Shown here one piece after another: positions 15,971 through 25,885 of a stretch of 62,365 bases of DNA (position 1 is its first letter; the number at the start of each line of letters is the position of its first letter). Source of the stretch: Terriglobia bacterium. GTDB taxonomy: Bacteria; Acidobacteriota; Terriglobia; Bryobacterales; Bryobacteraceae. Where the stretch lies: NCBI GenBank assembly GCA_025363475.1, contig JANYDS010000079.1, positions 1-62,365 of the forward strand. The letters are read 5' to 3'. A program made the translations under genes and the position numbers. Below the pieces are notes generated by a model that saw nothing but the letters and a program-made list of their open reading frames with translations, was not told the origin of the DNA and did no database searches.

Positions 15971-18369
15971 AGTGCCCTCCCCAGTAAAAAATATGCACCC
16001 AGCAGATTCAGGCTGCCGGGTTTGTTCCTGTGTTTCAACAGTGCGAGTTGCGCCTGCTGCAATGCCCATGCGGGGCCTTTATCGCGATGGGCGCGCAGCT
16101 CACTATAAAAGTCGCTCATAAACGTCTGACTGGCATCGTCCGCGATGTCCCAGCGGGTTGCGAGGACGGCACCGGCGCCCGCTCCGATCCATGCGCGGGT
16201 GAGGCCCATCAGCCCGGCACCCGGTATGGTTTGGCCCTGGGCGGAGTGGCAGCCGTTGAGAACAACCAGTTCTGCGGTGACCGGGCGGGCCAGGATATCT
16301 TTCGGACCCAGGAGGCCGAGGGCACCGGTGCGATCAAGGCTTAGGGCGATCAGACCGGAGGAAAAGTCGCCCGGTCCGGTCACCACATGAGTGGCGAAAT
16401 GAATAATGGACGGGTTCGCTCGCAGAGCCTCAGCCACCTGTGCGAGTCCGGCATCTGCACCAGCCAGAATACGGGTTCCGCTCTGCCCCCATGCCAGTGC
16501 GCACGCACTTATTTCCCGTGCCGTTGCGGGCAGGCGTGGCAGCGAAACAGTCCGGGAGGTAGTGGGACCGCCACGGTAGCGGGTGTCGGCCGAGTTATAG
16601 ATGGCGTCGCCGATGGCGAGCATTCCCCCGTTTCCCGGCTCCCTGTGGCGCTCGATCATCATGGCGCTGGGAATCACCTGTAACGTCGCGCGTTCCACCA
16701 GATAGACCGGACCCTCTGCGGCATCCGCCACAGGCAGGGCGGCGAACGGAAGATCGAACAGCGGGGCGTCGAGTTCCAGGAGCCAGCGCTTTCGCGCAAG
16801 GTATGAAGCCTTGACACTGCCGAAGAGGCTGCGATAGAGGCGCAGGCCGAGGGCGTCCGCCTGCGGTGAGTCGGACTGCACAGCTCGGGTAAATGCCGCT
16901 ACGGCTGCCTGAATTTCTGAAAGAGGAGGCAGGGGCCACACGTCGACGTGCTGACGGTCAGCCGCCCAGAGCCAGGTGCCCCGTTCGGACAAATGGAAAC
17001 TCAGGAAGACGGTGTTTGAATCCAGACCTTCCTGGAGGGTGGTGAGGGGTGACCGCTGCGCTCCGTTCGACTGCGCAACCTGATCGCCGGCCGCTGCTTC
17101 GATTTCCTGCAGTTCACGGCGCAGGGCGGAGGCTTCCCGCCCAGCCGGCGCAGCGGGGTTTGCGAGGAGGGTGAGTTGCAGCTTTTGGTACTGCGCGAGG
17201 CGGTCCCAATAGAGTTCCGGCAGGCGGGTGCGCCAGTCATTCGGGGCGGGCAGAAGGGTTCGCAGGCTCCAGAGACGGTCGTTTTCAGCTGCGTCGAAGG
17301 TTTCTTCGAGAAGTTCCCTGGAAGAAATCTGACGCGCCAGCCGGTTTCCTGCCTCGACCAGACCCTCGTCGATCCGGCTGAGTCCGCTGTCAGCAACAAT
17401 CCGGTTCTGATCTGCGGGGACCATGTCGAGACGCATGAGGGCCGCGAGGCGGCGGGCTTTGCGGAAATCTGTCAGTGCGCCCGACAGGTCGCCGCGGTCG
17501 ATTCGGAACTCGCCACGGTCCGCATAGAGGAACCAGCGGGCGCTTGACCCTTGCGGAGATTCGATAGCACGGTCAAACAAGGCAGCTGCGGAGCGAAAGT
17601 CGCCCTGGGTTTGTTTCAGCCTGGCGAGCACCCGGAGGACGTTCGGAGCGCTGGCGAAGCTATGAGTGCGCACCAGCCGGAGAGCTTCGGTAAGGGCTGC
17701 TTCGGCCTCGTCCGGACGCTGGGCTGCGAGTGCGCGAATACCAAGGGTGGTCAAGGCTTTCGCGACGGCTTCGATGTCGCCTTCGTCTTCAATTGCGCTG
17801 ATGGAACGCCGGTAAATCGGCAGTGCTTCGTTAAATCGCCCCGTGGCGGCAAGGGCACTGGCCAGCTGGTATTCCAGCCTGGGTTTCAGCGTTTTGGCGG
17901 AACTTCCCATCGGCTGGGCGAGGGCTGTGGTGGCAACCTGGATAGCCAGATCATTGTTGCCCATCAGAAAGTAGAGACTTGCCAAATTGTTGGATATGTT
18001 TGCGAGAACCGGGTACAACCGAGCAGAATCGGCAATTTGGCGTGCGCGGGCGAAATCCATGAGCGCATCACGGTAATTGAGCCGGGCAAGCGCCGCGCTG
18101 CCCGCGTTACTCAGGCTTTTTGCGGCAAGTTCGGTCGCGCCGGTTTTTTCAGCGTGCGTGGCCGCTGCTCTGAAAGCATTGCCGGCAGCAAGAAACTGAC
18201 CCGACGCATAAAGTGATTTCGCGCGCGCGACTTCCGCTGCCACGGCGGCGACGGACGAGGGGTTTGATTGTAGGGAGAAGTTCGCTGGAAGCTGCGTCGA
18301 GCCAGTCAGCGAGAGTGCGGCCAAAGTAGAACCAGTGACCGCGACTATAAATCCGAGGTTTTTTCGCAC
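15967..18369 (-). CDS. TPR-CHAT caspase-like protease, probably exported
   Basis: 800 residues. The N-terminus (KNLGFIVAVTGSTLAALSLTG) reads as a signal peptide or membrane anchor. Residues 35-330 are tetratricopeptide-like helical repeats (for example LASALAATGRFNEALPIYRR, TLGIRALAAQRPDEAEAALT). The C-terminal domain is CHAT, a clan CD caspase-like fold, with the catalytic histidine in IIHFATHVV (H661) and catalytic cysteine in VVLNGCHSAQG (C707), both intact. It is the first gene of an operon with an ECF sigma factor (4-bp overlap) and a membrane anti-sigma factor. TPR-CHAT proteases act in craspase, where a cut releases a sigma factor, so a proteolytic switch is an attractive inference. 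Confidence 0.92.
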   Translation of the reverse strand: MRKNLGFIVAVTGSTLAALSLTGSTQLPANFSLQSNPSSVAAVAAEVARAKSLYASGQFLAAGNAFRAAATHAEKTGATELAAKSLSNAGSAALARLNYRDALMDFARARQIADSARLYPVLANISNNLASLYFLMGNNDLAIQVATTALAQPMGSSAKTLKPRLEYQLASALAATGRFNEALPIYRRSISAIEDEGDIEAVAKALTTLGIRALAAQRPDEAEAALTEALRLVRTHSFASAPNVLRVLARLKQTQGDFRSAAALFDRAIESPQGSSARWFLYADRGEFRIDRGDLSGALTDFRKARRLAALMRLDMVPADQNRIVADSGLSRIDEGLVEAGNRLARQISSRELLEETFDAAENDRLWSLRTLLPAPNDWRTRLPELYWDRLAQYQKLQLTLLANPAAPAGREASALRRELQEIEAAAGDQVAQSNGAQRSPLTTLQEGLDSNTVFLSFHLSERGTWLWAADRQHVDVWPLPPLSEIQAAVAAFTRAVQSDSPQADALGLRLYRSLFGSVKASYLARKRWLLELDAPLFDLPFAALPVADAAEGPVYLVERATLQVIPSAMMIERHREPGNGGMLAIGDAIYNSADTRYRGGPTTSRTVSLPRLPATAREISACALAWGQSGTRILAGADAGLAQVAEALRANPSIIHFATHVVTGPGDFSSGLIALSLDRTGALGLLGPKDILARPVTAELVVLNGCHSAQGQTIPGAGLMGLTRAWIGAGAGAVLATRWDIADDASQTFMSDFYSELRAHRDKGPAWALQQAQLALLKHRNKPGSLNLLGAYFLLGRAL

Positions 18370-18461
18370 CAGCTTGTCTCTGGCTGGACCCGGTGGTAGC
18401 CCACATTATTCATGTACGGCTGCCACCGAGTCTAGCAGAGTTTATTCGCGGTTGGCGAATT

Positions 18462-18616
18462 CCGGATAGTCCGGTTGGTTTGGTTAGGTAGATGCGCTCT
18501 GTCGGCGCATAGTACAACAAACAGCTACAGACCGAGGAACTGAATGATGATGATCGGATCGGTATCCATCGGGTGTGCTTTCTGTCCCCGGAATTTCTTC
18601 CGGGAGACAAGCACAC
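18462..18616. promoter_or_regulatory. Structured upstream region of the CHAT operon: three hairpins
   Basis: This gap of 369 bp (18370-18738) holds no credible gene. It contains CCGGA-TAG-TCCGG (18462-18474), ATGCGC-loop-GCGCAT (18492-18510) and a long imperfect hairpin at 18573-18616. The last pairs GTGTGCTT with AAGCACAC, GTC with GAC and CCCGGAA with TTCCGGG around a TTTC loop, about 18 pairs in all. It could be the leader RNA of the CHAT operon, an independent small RNA, or part of the promoter. No T-tract follows the long hairpin on either strand, so it is not a standard terminator. Confidence 0.5.
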
Positions 18617-18738
18617 AGTACACGGCGCGCTATGAAATCAGGCGAATGAAAATCCCAGGTAGTTGATAACAAAGTAAATATAAACTTTCATCGCGCGTGA
18701 ACGAAATTATTTACACATGTAAGAAATAGCCTGGTGTC

Positions 18739-19131
18739 ATGCTATTGGTTGTGGCTGCCCCTTCCCTCAAAATCCTTGGCGTGATGTCCGATTTGTTCTT
18801 TTCCGTAAAAATCCTGGACGAGGCCAGGCGGCTGGGAATGAGCGCCGAGTTCGTTAAAGATCAGGCGCTGGCGCTGGAGAAAATCAAGAATCAGCCTCCG
18901 CTGGTCATTTTCGATTTGAATTGTGCCGGAGCCGGGGCGGTGGAAATTCTGCGTGCGATGAAGGCTGATCCATTGACGCGGGCCGTTCCCACGTTGGGAT
19001 TCGTGGCCCATGTGCAGGTTGAATTGAAGCAGGAAGCGCTGGCGGCAGGCTGCGATGTGGTGGTGGCGCGGTCGGTTTTCGCGCAGAGTTTGCCGGAGCT
19101 ATTGCGCGGTCAGCTCACGCAGGCGGTCTAG
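18739..19131 (+). CDS. Receiver-like protein (degenerate response regulator)
   Basis: 130 residues with no output domain. The pattern of a receiver fold is visible: LKILGVMSDLFFSVKILDEA, then PPLVIFDLNCAGAGAVEILR with an aspartate at the end of strand 3 in the usual phosphorylation position, and a later DVVVARSVFAQ. The N-terminal acidic pair that normally binds magnesium is not obvious, so it may be a pseudo-receiver. The start at 18739 is the longest; an ATG at 18784 (MSDLFFSVKI) is possible. It converges on trpD with a 33-bp overlap of the 3' ends and is divergent from the CHAT operon. Confidence 0.6.
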   Translation: MLLVVAAPSLKILGVMSDLFFSVKILDEARRLGMSAEFVKDQALALEKIKNQPPLVIFDLNCAGAGAVEILRAMKADPLTRAVPTLGFVAHVQVELKQEALAAGCDVVVARSVFAQSLPELLRGQLTQAV

Positions 19132-20115
19132 TTTCGCGGCGGCGGCGCCGGAATCTATTGACGCTGCTGCGCGATCGACCGCCGACCGCCAGTCTGTAGA
19201 ATCCTGAGCAAGGGCCAAAGCCAAGGCGGAATTCATCAGGACAATATCGCGCGCGGCACCGTGTTGCCCCTGCAAGACAGCCTGGACAATCGTGCGGTTC
19301 CGTTCGGCATCACCGCCCTGAATGGCCCCGGGATGGTGAACAGGCAAGCCGAAATCTTCAGGGGAAACGATCTGGCGGGCGACTCCGCCGTTACGGACAG
19401 CAAAGACGGTTGAAGGACCGGTGATGGTGAGTTCACCCAGACCATCTGAACCGTGAACCACATATCCACGCTGAAGGCCGAGGCGGGCCAGAGCACCGGC
19501 TATTTTTTCCGCTGCGTCGTCAGACCACGTTCCCGCGACCTGCATCTCTGCCCCAGCAGGATTGGTGAGGGGGCCGAGGAAGTTGAAGGCGGTTCGCATC
19601 TTTAATTCGAGGCGCACGGGCTGTACATGACGGGTGGAGCCGTGAAACGTGGGCGCGAAAAGGAAGCCAATACCGGCTTCGCAGATGGTTCTGGCCACCA
19701 GGGAGGGCTCGATGCGGGTGTGCACGCCAAGAGCTTCGAGAACATCGGCACTGCCGCACTGGCTGGAAATGGAACGGTTGCCATGTTTGGCAACACGGAC
19801 ACCGGCTCCGGCAACCACAAAGGCTGCGGTTGTAGAGATATTAAATGTTGAAGTGCCTGTGCCACCGGTGCCGCAGGTGTCAAGGAGGGGGCGAAAATCT
19901 GGTCCGATTGCGAGGGGCACAGCGGCGGCCCGCATGGCCCGGGCAAAACCGGTGAGTTCCGCTACTGTTTCCCCTTTGATCCGCAGGGCGGTGAGAAAAG
20001 CGGCAGTGAGGGTGGGGGTGGATTCGCCTGCCAGCAGGGTTGTCATGGCGCTTTCCGCCTCAGCTTCTGTCAGCGAACGGCCTTCCACCACGGCATGGAG
20101 CAGTTTCAGGGTCAT
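19099..20115 (-). CDS. trpD: Anthranilate phosphoribosyltransferase
   Basis: 338 residues from the ATG at 20115 ([10 protein letters not shown]), the normal length. Diagnostic elements: [17 protein letters not shown], the PRPP-binding glycine loop; [20 protein letters not shown], the anthranilate region; [18 protein letters not shown] and [10 protein letters not shown]. It transfers the phosphoribosyl group from PRPP to anthranilate in tryptophan synthesis. No other trp gene is nearby. It is divergent from sucC across 81 bp and overlaps the convergent receiver-like gene. Confidence 0.97.
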   Translation of the reverse strand: MTLKLLHAVVEGRSLTEAEAESAMTTLLAGESTPTLTAAFLTALRIKGETVAELTGFARAMRAAAVPLAIGPDFRPLLDTCGTGGTGTSTFNISTTAAFVVAGAGVRVAKHGNRSISSQCGSADVLEALGVHTRIEPSLVARTICEAGIGFLFAPTFHGSTRHVQPVRLELKMRTAFNFLGPLTNPAGAEMQVAGTWSDDAAEKIAGALARLGLQRGYVVHGSDGLGELTITGPSTVFAVRNGGVARQIVSPEDFGLPVHHPGAIQGGDAERNRTIVQAVLQGQHGAARDIVLMNSALALALAQDSTDWRSAVDRAAASIDSGAAAAKLDRLRELTAQ

Positions 20116-20196
20116 GTTAAAGTTGGAACGTTTGCGATTGCGCGGTCGGGTGATGAGGCCGGGCAAATTCCAAGCATAGTCTCTCGAAACTCCCAA

Positions 20197-21363
20197 ATGA
20201 AAATTCACGAGTATCAGGCCAAGTCAATTCTGGCCAAATTCAATGTCCCCGTGCCACGCGGGGAAGTCGCTTTCACAGTGGCGGAAGCGGAAGCAGCGGC
20301 GAAGAAACTGGGCGGCAGTGTTGTTGTCAAAGCCCAGATTCATGCGGGCGGACGCGGCAAGGGCGGTGGCGTTAAAGTCGCTAAAGATGCCGCTGAAGCG
20401 GTGTTGCTGGCGGAGAAGATTCTGGGCATGACGCTGGTTACGCATCAAACCGGTCCGGAAGGGCGGCTGGTGCAGCGCCTGCTGATTGAAGAGACGCTGC
20501 CCATTGATAAGGAACTTTATCTGGGCATCGTGCTGGACCGGGCAGCCGGCAAGATCGTTTTCATGGCATCCGCTGCGGGTGGCATGGATATTGAAGAAGT
20601 AGCTGCTCATACGCCCGAGGCAATTCTCAAGGAATTCATCGACCCGGGCATTGGTTTGATGCCTTATCAGGCGCGCAATCTGGCGTTTGGAATTGGCATT
20701 CCGGCTCCGGCGATTAATGCGGCAGTAGCAGCGATGATGGCTCTTTCCAAAGCGTGCCTTGAGATGGATGCCTCGCTGGCCGAAATCAATCCGTTCATGC
20801 TGACGAAGGACAACCGGGTTTACGCGCTCGACGCCAAGATCACTTTCGACGATAACGCGATGTTCCGGCATAAGGAACTGCTGGACCTGCGGGATCTGAA
20901 TGAAGAAGATCCGCTGGAAGTGGAAGCGTCGAAATTTGGTTTGAACTACATCAAACTCGATGGTGATATTGCCTGTATGGTGAATGGCGCGGGCCTGGCG
21001 ATGGGCACGATGGACATCATCAAGTACTCGGGCGGCAGTCCGGCGAATTTCCTTGATGTGGGCGGCGGGGCGAACGCGGAACAGGTGAAGAACGCTTTCC
21101 GTATTCTGCTTTCCGATAAGGCCGTCAAGGCTGTGCTGATTAACATTTTCGGCGGTATTTTGCGGTGCGACACGCTGGCAGAGGGTGTGGTGGCGGCGGC
21201 GCGCGATCTGGGCATCAGCCTGCCGATTGTGATTCGCATGGAAGGAACGAACGTGGAACTGGGACGCAAAGTACTGGCGGATTCCGGCTTTAACTTTACC
21301 GTTGCAGACGGCATGAAAGATGCCGCCGAAAAAGTTGTGGCGCTGGCAAGGAGCAAGGCATGA
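20197..21363 (+). CDS. sucC: Succinyl-CoA synthetase, beta subunit
   Basis: 388 residues beginning [20 protein letters not shown], the canonical start of the family (an upstream in-frame extension to 20095 would cross into the trpD promoter). The ATP-grasp region shows [18 protein letters not shown], and the C-terminal CoA-ligase part includes [16 protein letters not shown]. It forms the heterodimer with SucD in the TCA cycle, converting succinyl-CoA and NDP to succinate and NTP. Its stop overlaps the sucD start by 4 bp, and ndk follows likewise. Confidence 0.97.
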   Translation: MKIHEYQAKSILAKFNVPVPRGEVAFTVAEAEAAAKKLGGSVVVKAQIHAGGRGKGGGVKVAKDAAEAVLLAEKILGMTLVTHQTGPEGRLVQRLLIEETLPIDKELYLGIVLDRAAGKIVFMASAAGGMDIEEVAAHTPEAILKEFIDPGIGLMPYQARNLAFGIGIPAPAINAAVAAMMALSKACLEMDASLAEINPFMLTKDNRVYALDAKITFDDNAMFRHKELLDLRDLNEEDPLEVEASKFGLNYIKLDGDIACMVNGAGLAMGTMDIIKYSGGSPANFLDVGGGANAEQVKNAFRILLSDKAVKAVLINIFGGILRCDTLAEGVVAAARDLGISLPIVIRMEGTNVELGRKVLADSGFNFTVADGMKDAAEKVVALARSKA

Positions 21364-22235
21364 GCGTACTGGCAGATCAGAATACGCGGTTGCTCGTGCA
21401 GGGCTTCACGGGTAGAGAAGGCACGTTCCACGCTCAGCAGGCGATTGCCTACGGGACGAATGTGGTGGGCGGGATTACGCCAGGTAAGGGCGGCAGTTCT
21501 CATCTGGAACGGCCTGTATTCAATACCGTGGCGCAGGCGGCGCAGGAGACGGGCGCGAACGCGACGGTGATTTTTGTTCCTCCTCCCTATGCAGCGGACG
21601 CGATTATGGAAGCGGCTGACGCGGGGATTGGTCTGATTGTCTGTATTACTGAAGGCATTCCGGTTGTTGATATGGTGCGCGCGTGGCGGTTCCTGCAAAC
21701 GACGACTTCACGGCTGGTGGGGCCGAATTGTCCTGGTGTAATATCGCCGGGCAAGTGCAAGATCGGCATCATGCCCGGGCATATTCATTTGCAGGGCCAT
21801 GTGGGTGTAGTTTCGCGGTCCGGAACGCTGACTTATGAAGCGGTGGGCCAGTTGACGAAGCTGGGGATTGGCCAGTCTACATGTATCGGCATCGGCGGCG
21901 ATCCGATTATCGGGACGACGTTCCTTGATGCCATTCAGATGCTGGATTCGGACCCTGATACGCACGCGATCGTGATGATCGGTGAGATCGGCGGCAATGC
22001 GGAAGAGACGGCGGCGGCTTATATTGGCGCGAACGTGAAGAAACCGGTGGTGGGCTTTATTGCCGGGCAGACGGCGCCTCCGGGACGACGGATGGGTCAC
22101 GCGGGTGCGATTATTTCCGGCGGGTCTGGCGCGGCACCGGACAAGATCCGCGCCATGGAAGCGGCGGGTATTACTGTCTGCGCTTCACCGGCACAGATTG
22201 GCGAAAACATTCAGATGAGATTGAGCAAATTATGA
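21360..22235 (+). CDS. sucD: Succinyl-CoA synthetase, alpha subunit
   Basis: 291 residues. [18 protein letters not shown] is the CoA-binding Rossmann start, [20 protein letters not shown] is conserved in the family, and the phosphohistidine sits in [13 protein letters not shown]. It overlaps sucC and ndk by 4 bp at each end, so the three genes form a tight operon. The NDK product would regenerate the nucleotide triphosphate pool used by SucCD. Confidence 0.97.
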   Translation: MSVLADQNTRLLVQGFTGREGTFHAQQAIAYGTNVVGGITPGKGGSSHLERPVFNTVAQAAQETGANATVIFVPPPYAADAIMEAADAGIGLIVCITEGIPVVDMVRAWRFLQTTTSRLVGPNCPGVISPGKCKIGIMPGHIHLQGHVGVVSRSGTLTYEAVGQLTKLGIGQSTCIGIGGDPIIGTTFLDAIQMLDSDPDTHAIVMIGEIGGNAEETAAAYIGANVKKPVVGFIAGQTAPPGRRMGHAGAIISGGSGAAPDKIRAMEAAGITVCASPAQIGENIQMRLSKL

Positions 22236-22660
22236 GCGAATTACAGAAGACATTTTCTATTATCAAGCCGGATGCGGTTTCGACCGGTAAGGCGGGCAAG
22301 ATCATTTCCCTGCTGGAAGACAGCGGTTTCCGCATTGTTGGCCTGAGAATGACGAAGCTGAGCCAGTCTCAGGCGGAAGGCTTCTATGCCGTCCATAGTG
22401 AGCGGCCTTTCTATCGCAGCCTGGTAACTTTCATGACGGAAGGGCCGGTGATTGTTATGGCTCTGGAACGCGAAGACGCGGTAAAGAAACTGCGCGAAGT
22501 GATGGGCGCAACCAATCCGGCAAACGCTGCGGAGGGCACGGTTCGGAAGCTGTATGCGGAAAGCATTGAACGCAATGCGATACATGGTTCGGACGCTCCG
22601 GAGACGGCTGCGGACGAGCTGCAGTATTTCTTCACTGCGATTGAACTGAACCAGCTTTAA
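22232..22660 (+). CDS. ndk: Nucleoside diphosphate kinase
   Basis: 142 residues, the normal size. [18 protein letters not shown] is the N-terminal strand and the catalytic histidine lies in [16 protein letters not shown]. It transfers the gamma phosphate between nucleotides through a phosphohistidine. It overlaps sucD by 4 bp (ATGA) and its end overlaps the convergent glycosyltransferase gene by 4 bp. Confidence 0.97.
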   Translation: MSELQKTFSIIKPDAVSTGKAGKIISLLEDSGFRIVGLRMTKLSQSQAEGFYAVHSERPFYRSLVTFMTEGPVIVMALEREDAVKKLREVMGATNPANAAEGTVRKLYAESIERNAIHGSDAPETAADELQYFFTAIELNQL

Positions 22661-23472
22661 GCGGCTTTAGGCGGAAGTGTAATTCCCGCCGCGCAGCGTA
22701 AGTGGCGCAGCGGATTGTATTTGTATTTGAGCCGTTCGCGGCGTTCTTCATCGGGCGACAGCAGCTGATATCCAGCGGCTGTCGCCTTTTGTTTGAGGCG
22801 TGCGATTTCGAGCTTTTCCAGTTCTGCCTGTCGGCCTGAACCGGTGAGGGATGCGCTATGGATGCGGAAATCGCCCAGGATGGTGTTGGTATAGCCGATG
22901 CGGGCTCCGGCGAGCGCCATATCGAGGACTAGTTCGCCGTCCCAACAGGCCTGGTTTTGGGGGTTGAAGCCGCCTGCGCGTTCAAACACCTGCCGTCGGA
23001 AAAATGTGGCCTGTTGCCAGGCGAAACAGGCTCCGGCTACGAATCTGGGGATATTCAGGTGGTCTGGTGCGCGTCCCCGCAGGGCGGGTATTCCTTTGCT
23101 GTCAATCATACGGATGGCCCCCAGAAGAAGATCGATTTCCGAGTGGTTTGCGAAGTATTGGGCCACGAAATCGAGGGCTCCGGGGGTGAAGCGGTCGTCT
23201 GAATTGAGATAACCCAGGATGTCGATGTCGGCATCGCAGGCAGCAAAGCCTTTGCTGAGGCCGTCGGCGGGGCCATAGTCGGGTTCGAGGATCAGCTTAG
23301 AGAACCTGGAGCGGTTATGTTCGAGGATTTCCCTGGAGCCGTCGGTACTGCCAGGGTCTACGGCGACGTAGTTCACGGCCGTGCCGGATGAAACGACTAC
23401 AGTGTCGATAGCTTCCTGCAGGAAGGCTGCCTGGTTGAACGAGATGGTGACGATGCCGAGTTTGGTGTCCGT
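22657..23472 (-). pseudogene. Family 2 glycosyltransferase lacking a standard start codon
   Basis: The frame encodes a GT2 enzyme: [65 protein letters not shown] and a C-terminal helical tail. The conserved first strand begins right after ACG GAC ACC AAA CTC at 23472, and an in-frame TGA lies seven bases upstream of that. No ATG, GTG or TTG occurs before GTG at 23376, which would delete the first 32 residues and half the nucleotide-binding fold. An ATG-to-ACG change at 23470-23472 would explain this. It may still start at ACG or CTG. The two genes beside it are frameshifted. Confidence 0.7.
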
Positions 23473-23532
23473 AAGTATTCAAATTGTGTCCGGGCGAGAG
23501 AATTGTCTCAGGAATCGTCACCAGACAGGAGT

Positions 23533-24563
23533 ATGAAGCGCGCACTGATTACGGGGATCACTGGCCAGGACGGGTCTTATCTTGCGGAGTTTCTGCTCGC
23601 GAAGGGTTATGAGGTCCATGGCGTGATGCGGCGGGCGTCGAATTTCAGCACGCAGCGACTGGAGGCGATCTACCGCGATCTCCATAAATCGGGTGCCCGG
23701 CTGCACCTGCATTTCGGCGACGTGACTGACGGGACCGGCTTGCGCCGCGTTCTTGAGAAAGTTGCACCGGACGAGATCTACAATCTGGCTGCGCAGTCGC
23801 ATGTGAGAGTCAGCTTCGACCAGCCGGAGTATACGGCGGATAGCGTTGCCACTGGAACATTGCGACTGCTGGAGGCGATCCGTGATTATTGCAGCGTTTC
23901 GGGAAAGAACATCCGGACGTACCAGGCGGGATCGTCGGAGATGTTCGGCGGAGCAGCGGCGCCGCGGAGCGAAGTCACTCCGTTTTATCCCCGGAGCCCG
24001 TATGCGGCCAGTAAGGTGGCCGCGCACTGGTATGCCGTAAACTATCGCGAGGCTTTCGGTATGTTTATCTGCAACGGGATTCTGTTCAATCATGAATCGC
24101 CACGGAGGGGGGAGACATTCGTCACGCGGAAAATTACGCGCAGTCTGGCGCGAATCAAACTGGGCCTTCAGGACAAACTCTTTCTGGGCAATATGGATGC
24201 GCACCGCGACTGGGCCATGCCGCGGACTATGTTGAAGCCATGTGGATGATGCTTCAGCAGGAGGCTCCCGATGACTATGTGGTGGCGACTGGCGAAGCGC
24301 ATTCGGTGCTGGAGTTTCTGGATGCGGCAGCCGTGTGTTGCGGAGTCGACTGGACCAAACATGTGGAGATTGACGCCCGCTATTTCCGCCCCGCCGAGGC
24401 GCACTATCTGCTGGGCGATGCACGGAAAGCGCAGGCGCAGCCGGGATGGTTCCCGAAAGTTGGTTTCGAGGAGCTGGTGGGTGTGATGATGGAAAACGAT
24501 TTGGAACTTGCCCGGCAGGAAGACACTTTGATCAAGGCGGGCCATTCTCTGGCGGTTCGATGA
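23533..24563 (+). pseudogene. gmd: GDP-mannose 4,6-dehydratase, frameshifted
   Basis: The first 227 codons read as Gmd: [51 protein letters not shown], the catalytic YAASK, and [16 protein letters not shown]. At 24212-24214 the run GGG lacks one G compared with the expected [16 protein letters not shown], and the frame is lost; the remaining third ([20 protein letters not shown] onward) continues in another frame to 24563. Intact, the enzyme converts GDP-mannose to GDP-4-keto-6-deoxymannose, the first step to GDP-fucose. The lesion sits in a short homopolymer, so a base-calling error must be considered. A TTG at 23503 is an alternative start. Confidence 0.85.
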
Positions 24564-25503
24564 ACTTCGACAGCCGGATATTTGTCGCGGGTCATCAGGG
24601 TCTGGTGGGGTCGGCAATTTGCAGACGTCTCACTGGGGATGGCTTTTCGAATCTGCTGCTCCGCACGCGGGATGAACTCGATCTGCGCAACCAGCAGGCG
24701 GTTGATGGTTTTTTCGCGGTGGAAAAACCCGAGTATGTATTTCTGGCAGCGGCGAAAGTAGGCGGGATTCTCGCGAACAGCACCTATCCGGCGGAGTTCA
24801 TCCGTGACAAAATCTCGCTCTGCAGACCAATATCATTCATTCAGCCTGGAAGCATGGTGCGCAAAAGCTTCTGTTCCTGGGATCTTCATGCGTTTATCCC
24901 CGACTGGCACCGCAGCCGATCCGGGAAGAGTCTCTGCTCACTGGCGCGCTGGAACCCACCAACGAATGGTATGCGGTGGCCAAGATCGCGGGGCTAAAAA
25001 TGGCGCAGGCCTACCGCAAGCAATACGGGTTTAATGCGATCAGCGTGATGCCGACGAATCTCTATGGCCCCGGCGACAATTTTGATGCGCAGAATTCCCA
25101 TGTCCTGCCCGCGCTGCTGAGGAAATTCTCTGAAGCGCATGCAGCCGGGTCTCCTGAGGTGAGGGTCTGGGGGACTGGCGCGCCACTGCGTGAGTTTCTG
25201 CATGTGGATGATCTGGCGGCGGCGGTGGTTTTTCTGATGCGGCAGTACGACGGCGAGGAAATCGTGAATGTGGGCACCGGCACCGACGTTACGATTCGTG
25301 ACCTGGTGGAGATTGTGCAGCGCGTTACCGGTTATTCGGGTTCGGTCGTGTTTGATGCGACGAAACCGGATGGGACGCCGCGAAAATTGCTCGACGTGAG
25401 CCGTCTGACTGCACTCGGGTGGACGGCGTCCATTCCTCTCGAAGAGGGCATTGCTGCAACGTGGGAATGGTATCTGCGCTCGAAACGAACTTACCGCGAG
25501 TAG
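24560..25503 (+). pseudogene. fcl: GDP-L-fucose synthase, frameshifted
   Basis: Starts by a 4-bp overlap with gmd. IFVAGHQGLVGSAICRRL and FLAAAKVGGILANSTYPAEF are typical of the C3/C5 epimerase-reductase. At 24809-24812 AAAA stands where AA would give the expected RDNLALQTN; this +2 shift breaks the frame. Downstream the correct frame resumes as LFLGSSCVYPRLAPQP, EWYAVAKIAGLKMAQAYRKQ (catalytic Tyr-x3-Lys) and TNLYGPGDNF to the end. Intact, it makes GDP-L-fucose from the Gmd product. As with gmd, the change lies in a homopolymer. Confidence 0.85.
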
Positions 25504-25533
25504 CGGGCGTATGGAACTGAAGAGGGCATTCCC

Positions 25534-25728
25534 ATGGTCAAATTTCTGCTTTGGTGCATCTTGTTCGTGCTTTGCTGGCCGCTGGCTCTTGGTGCGCTGG
25601 TAATTTATCCGATTCTGTGGGTCTTATTGCTGCCGCTGCGGATCGTGGGGATTGCAGTCGGGTCTGTGCTGGCGCTGGTTTGGGCAGTGGTCATTCTGCC
25701 TGCCAGGGTTGCCCGCGCTATCGTTTAA
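25534..25728 (+). CDS. Small hydrophobic membrane protein
   Basis: 64 residues, almost entirely hydrophobic, with two or three possible membrane segments (FLLWCILFVLCWPLALGALV, IVGIAVGSVLALVWAVVILP) and positive residues at the C-terminus. Hydrophobic proteins like this are seen in acidobacterial genomes, but no function is known to me. It follows the fcl remnant by 30 bp and precedes tRNA-Ile2. GAAGAGGG about 11 bp upstream of the ATG is a plausible ribosome-binding site. Confidence 0.65.
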   Translation: MVKFLLWCILFVLCWPLALGALVIYPILWVLLLPLRIVGIAVGSVLALVWAVVILPARVARAIV

Positions 25729-25775
25729 TTTCGTGTCGCCGGGGCTCTTCCGTTAAACTGGTGGTTCGTTGTAAC

Positions 25776-25852
<77 letters not shown>

Positions 25853-25885
25853 GACTTTTGCCGCAGCGGTGATGATGAGATTTAG

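Noticed and set aside
15967-18369. Craspase (type III-E CRISPR) component
   Set aside because: No gRAMP effector, Csx30, Cas1/Cas2 or repeat array is present in the window; the gene fits a stand-alone TPR-CHAT protein.
18410-18616. Minus-strand frame of 68 codons upstream of the CHAT gene
   Set aside because: It lies wholly in the hairpin-rich region, has no family resemblance and its end coincides with the stem of the long hairpin.
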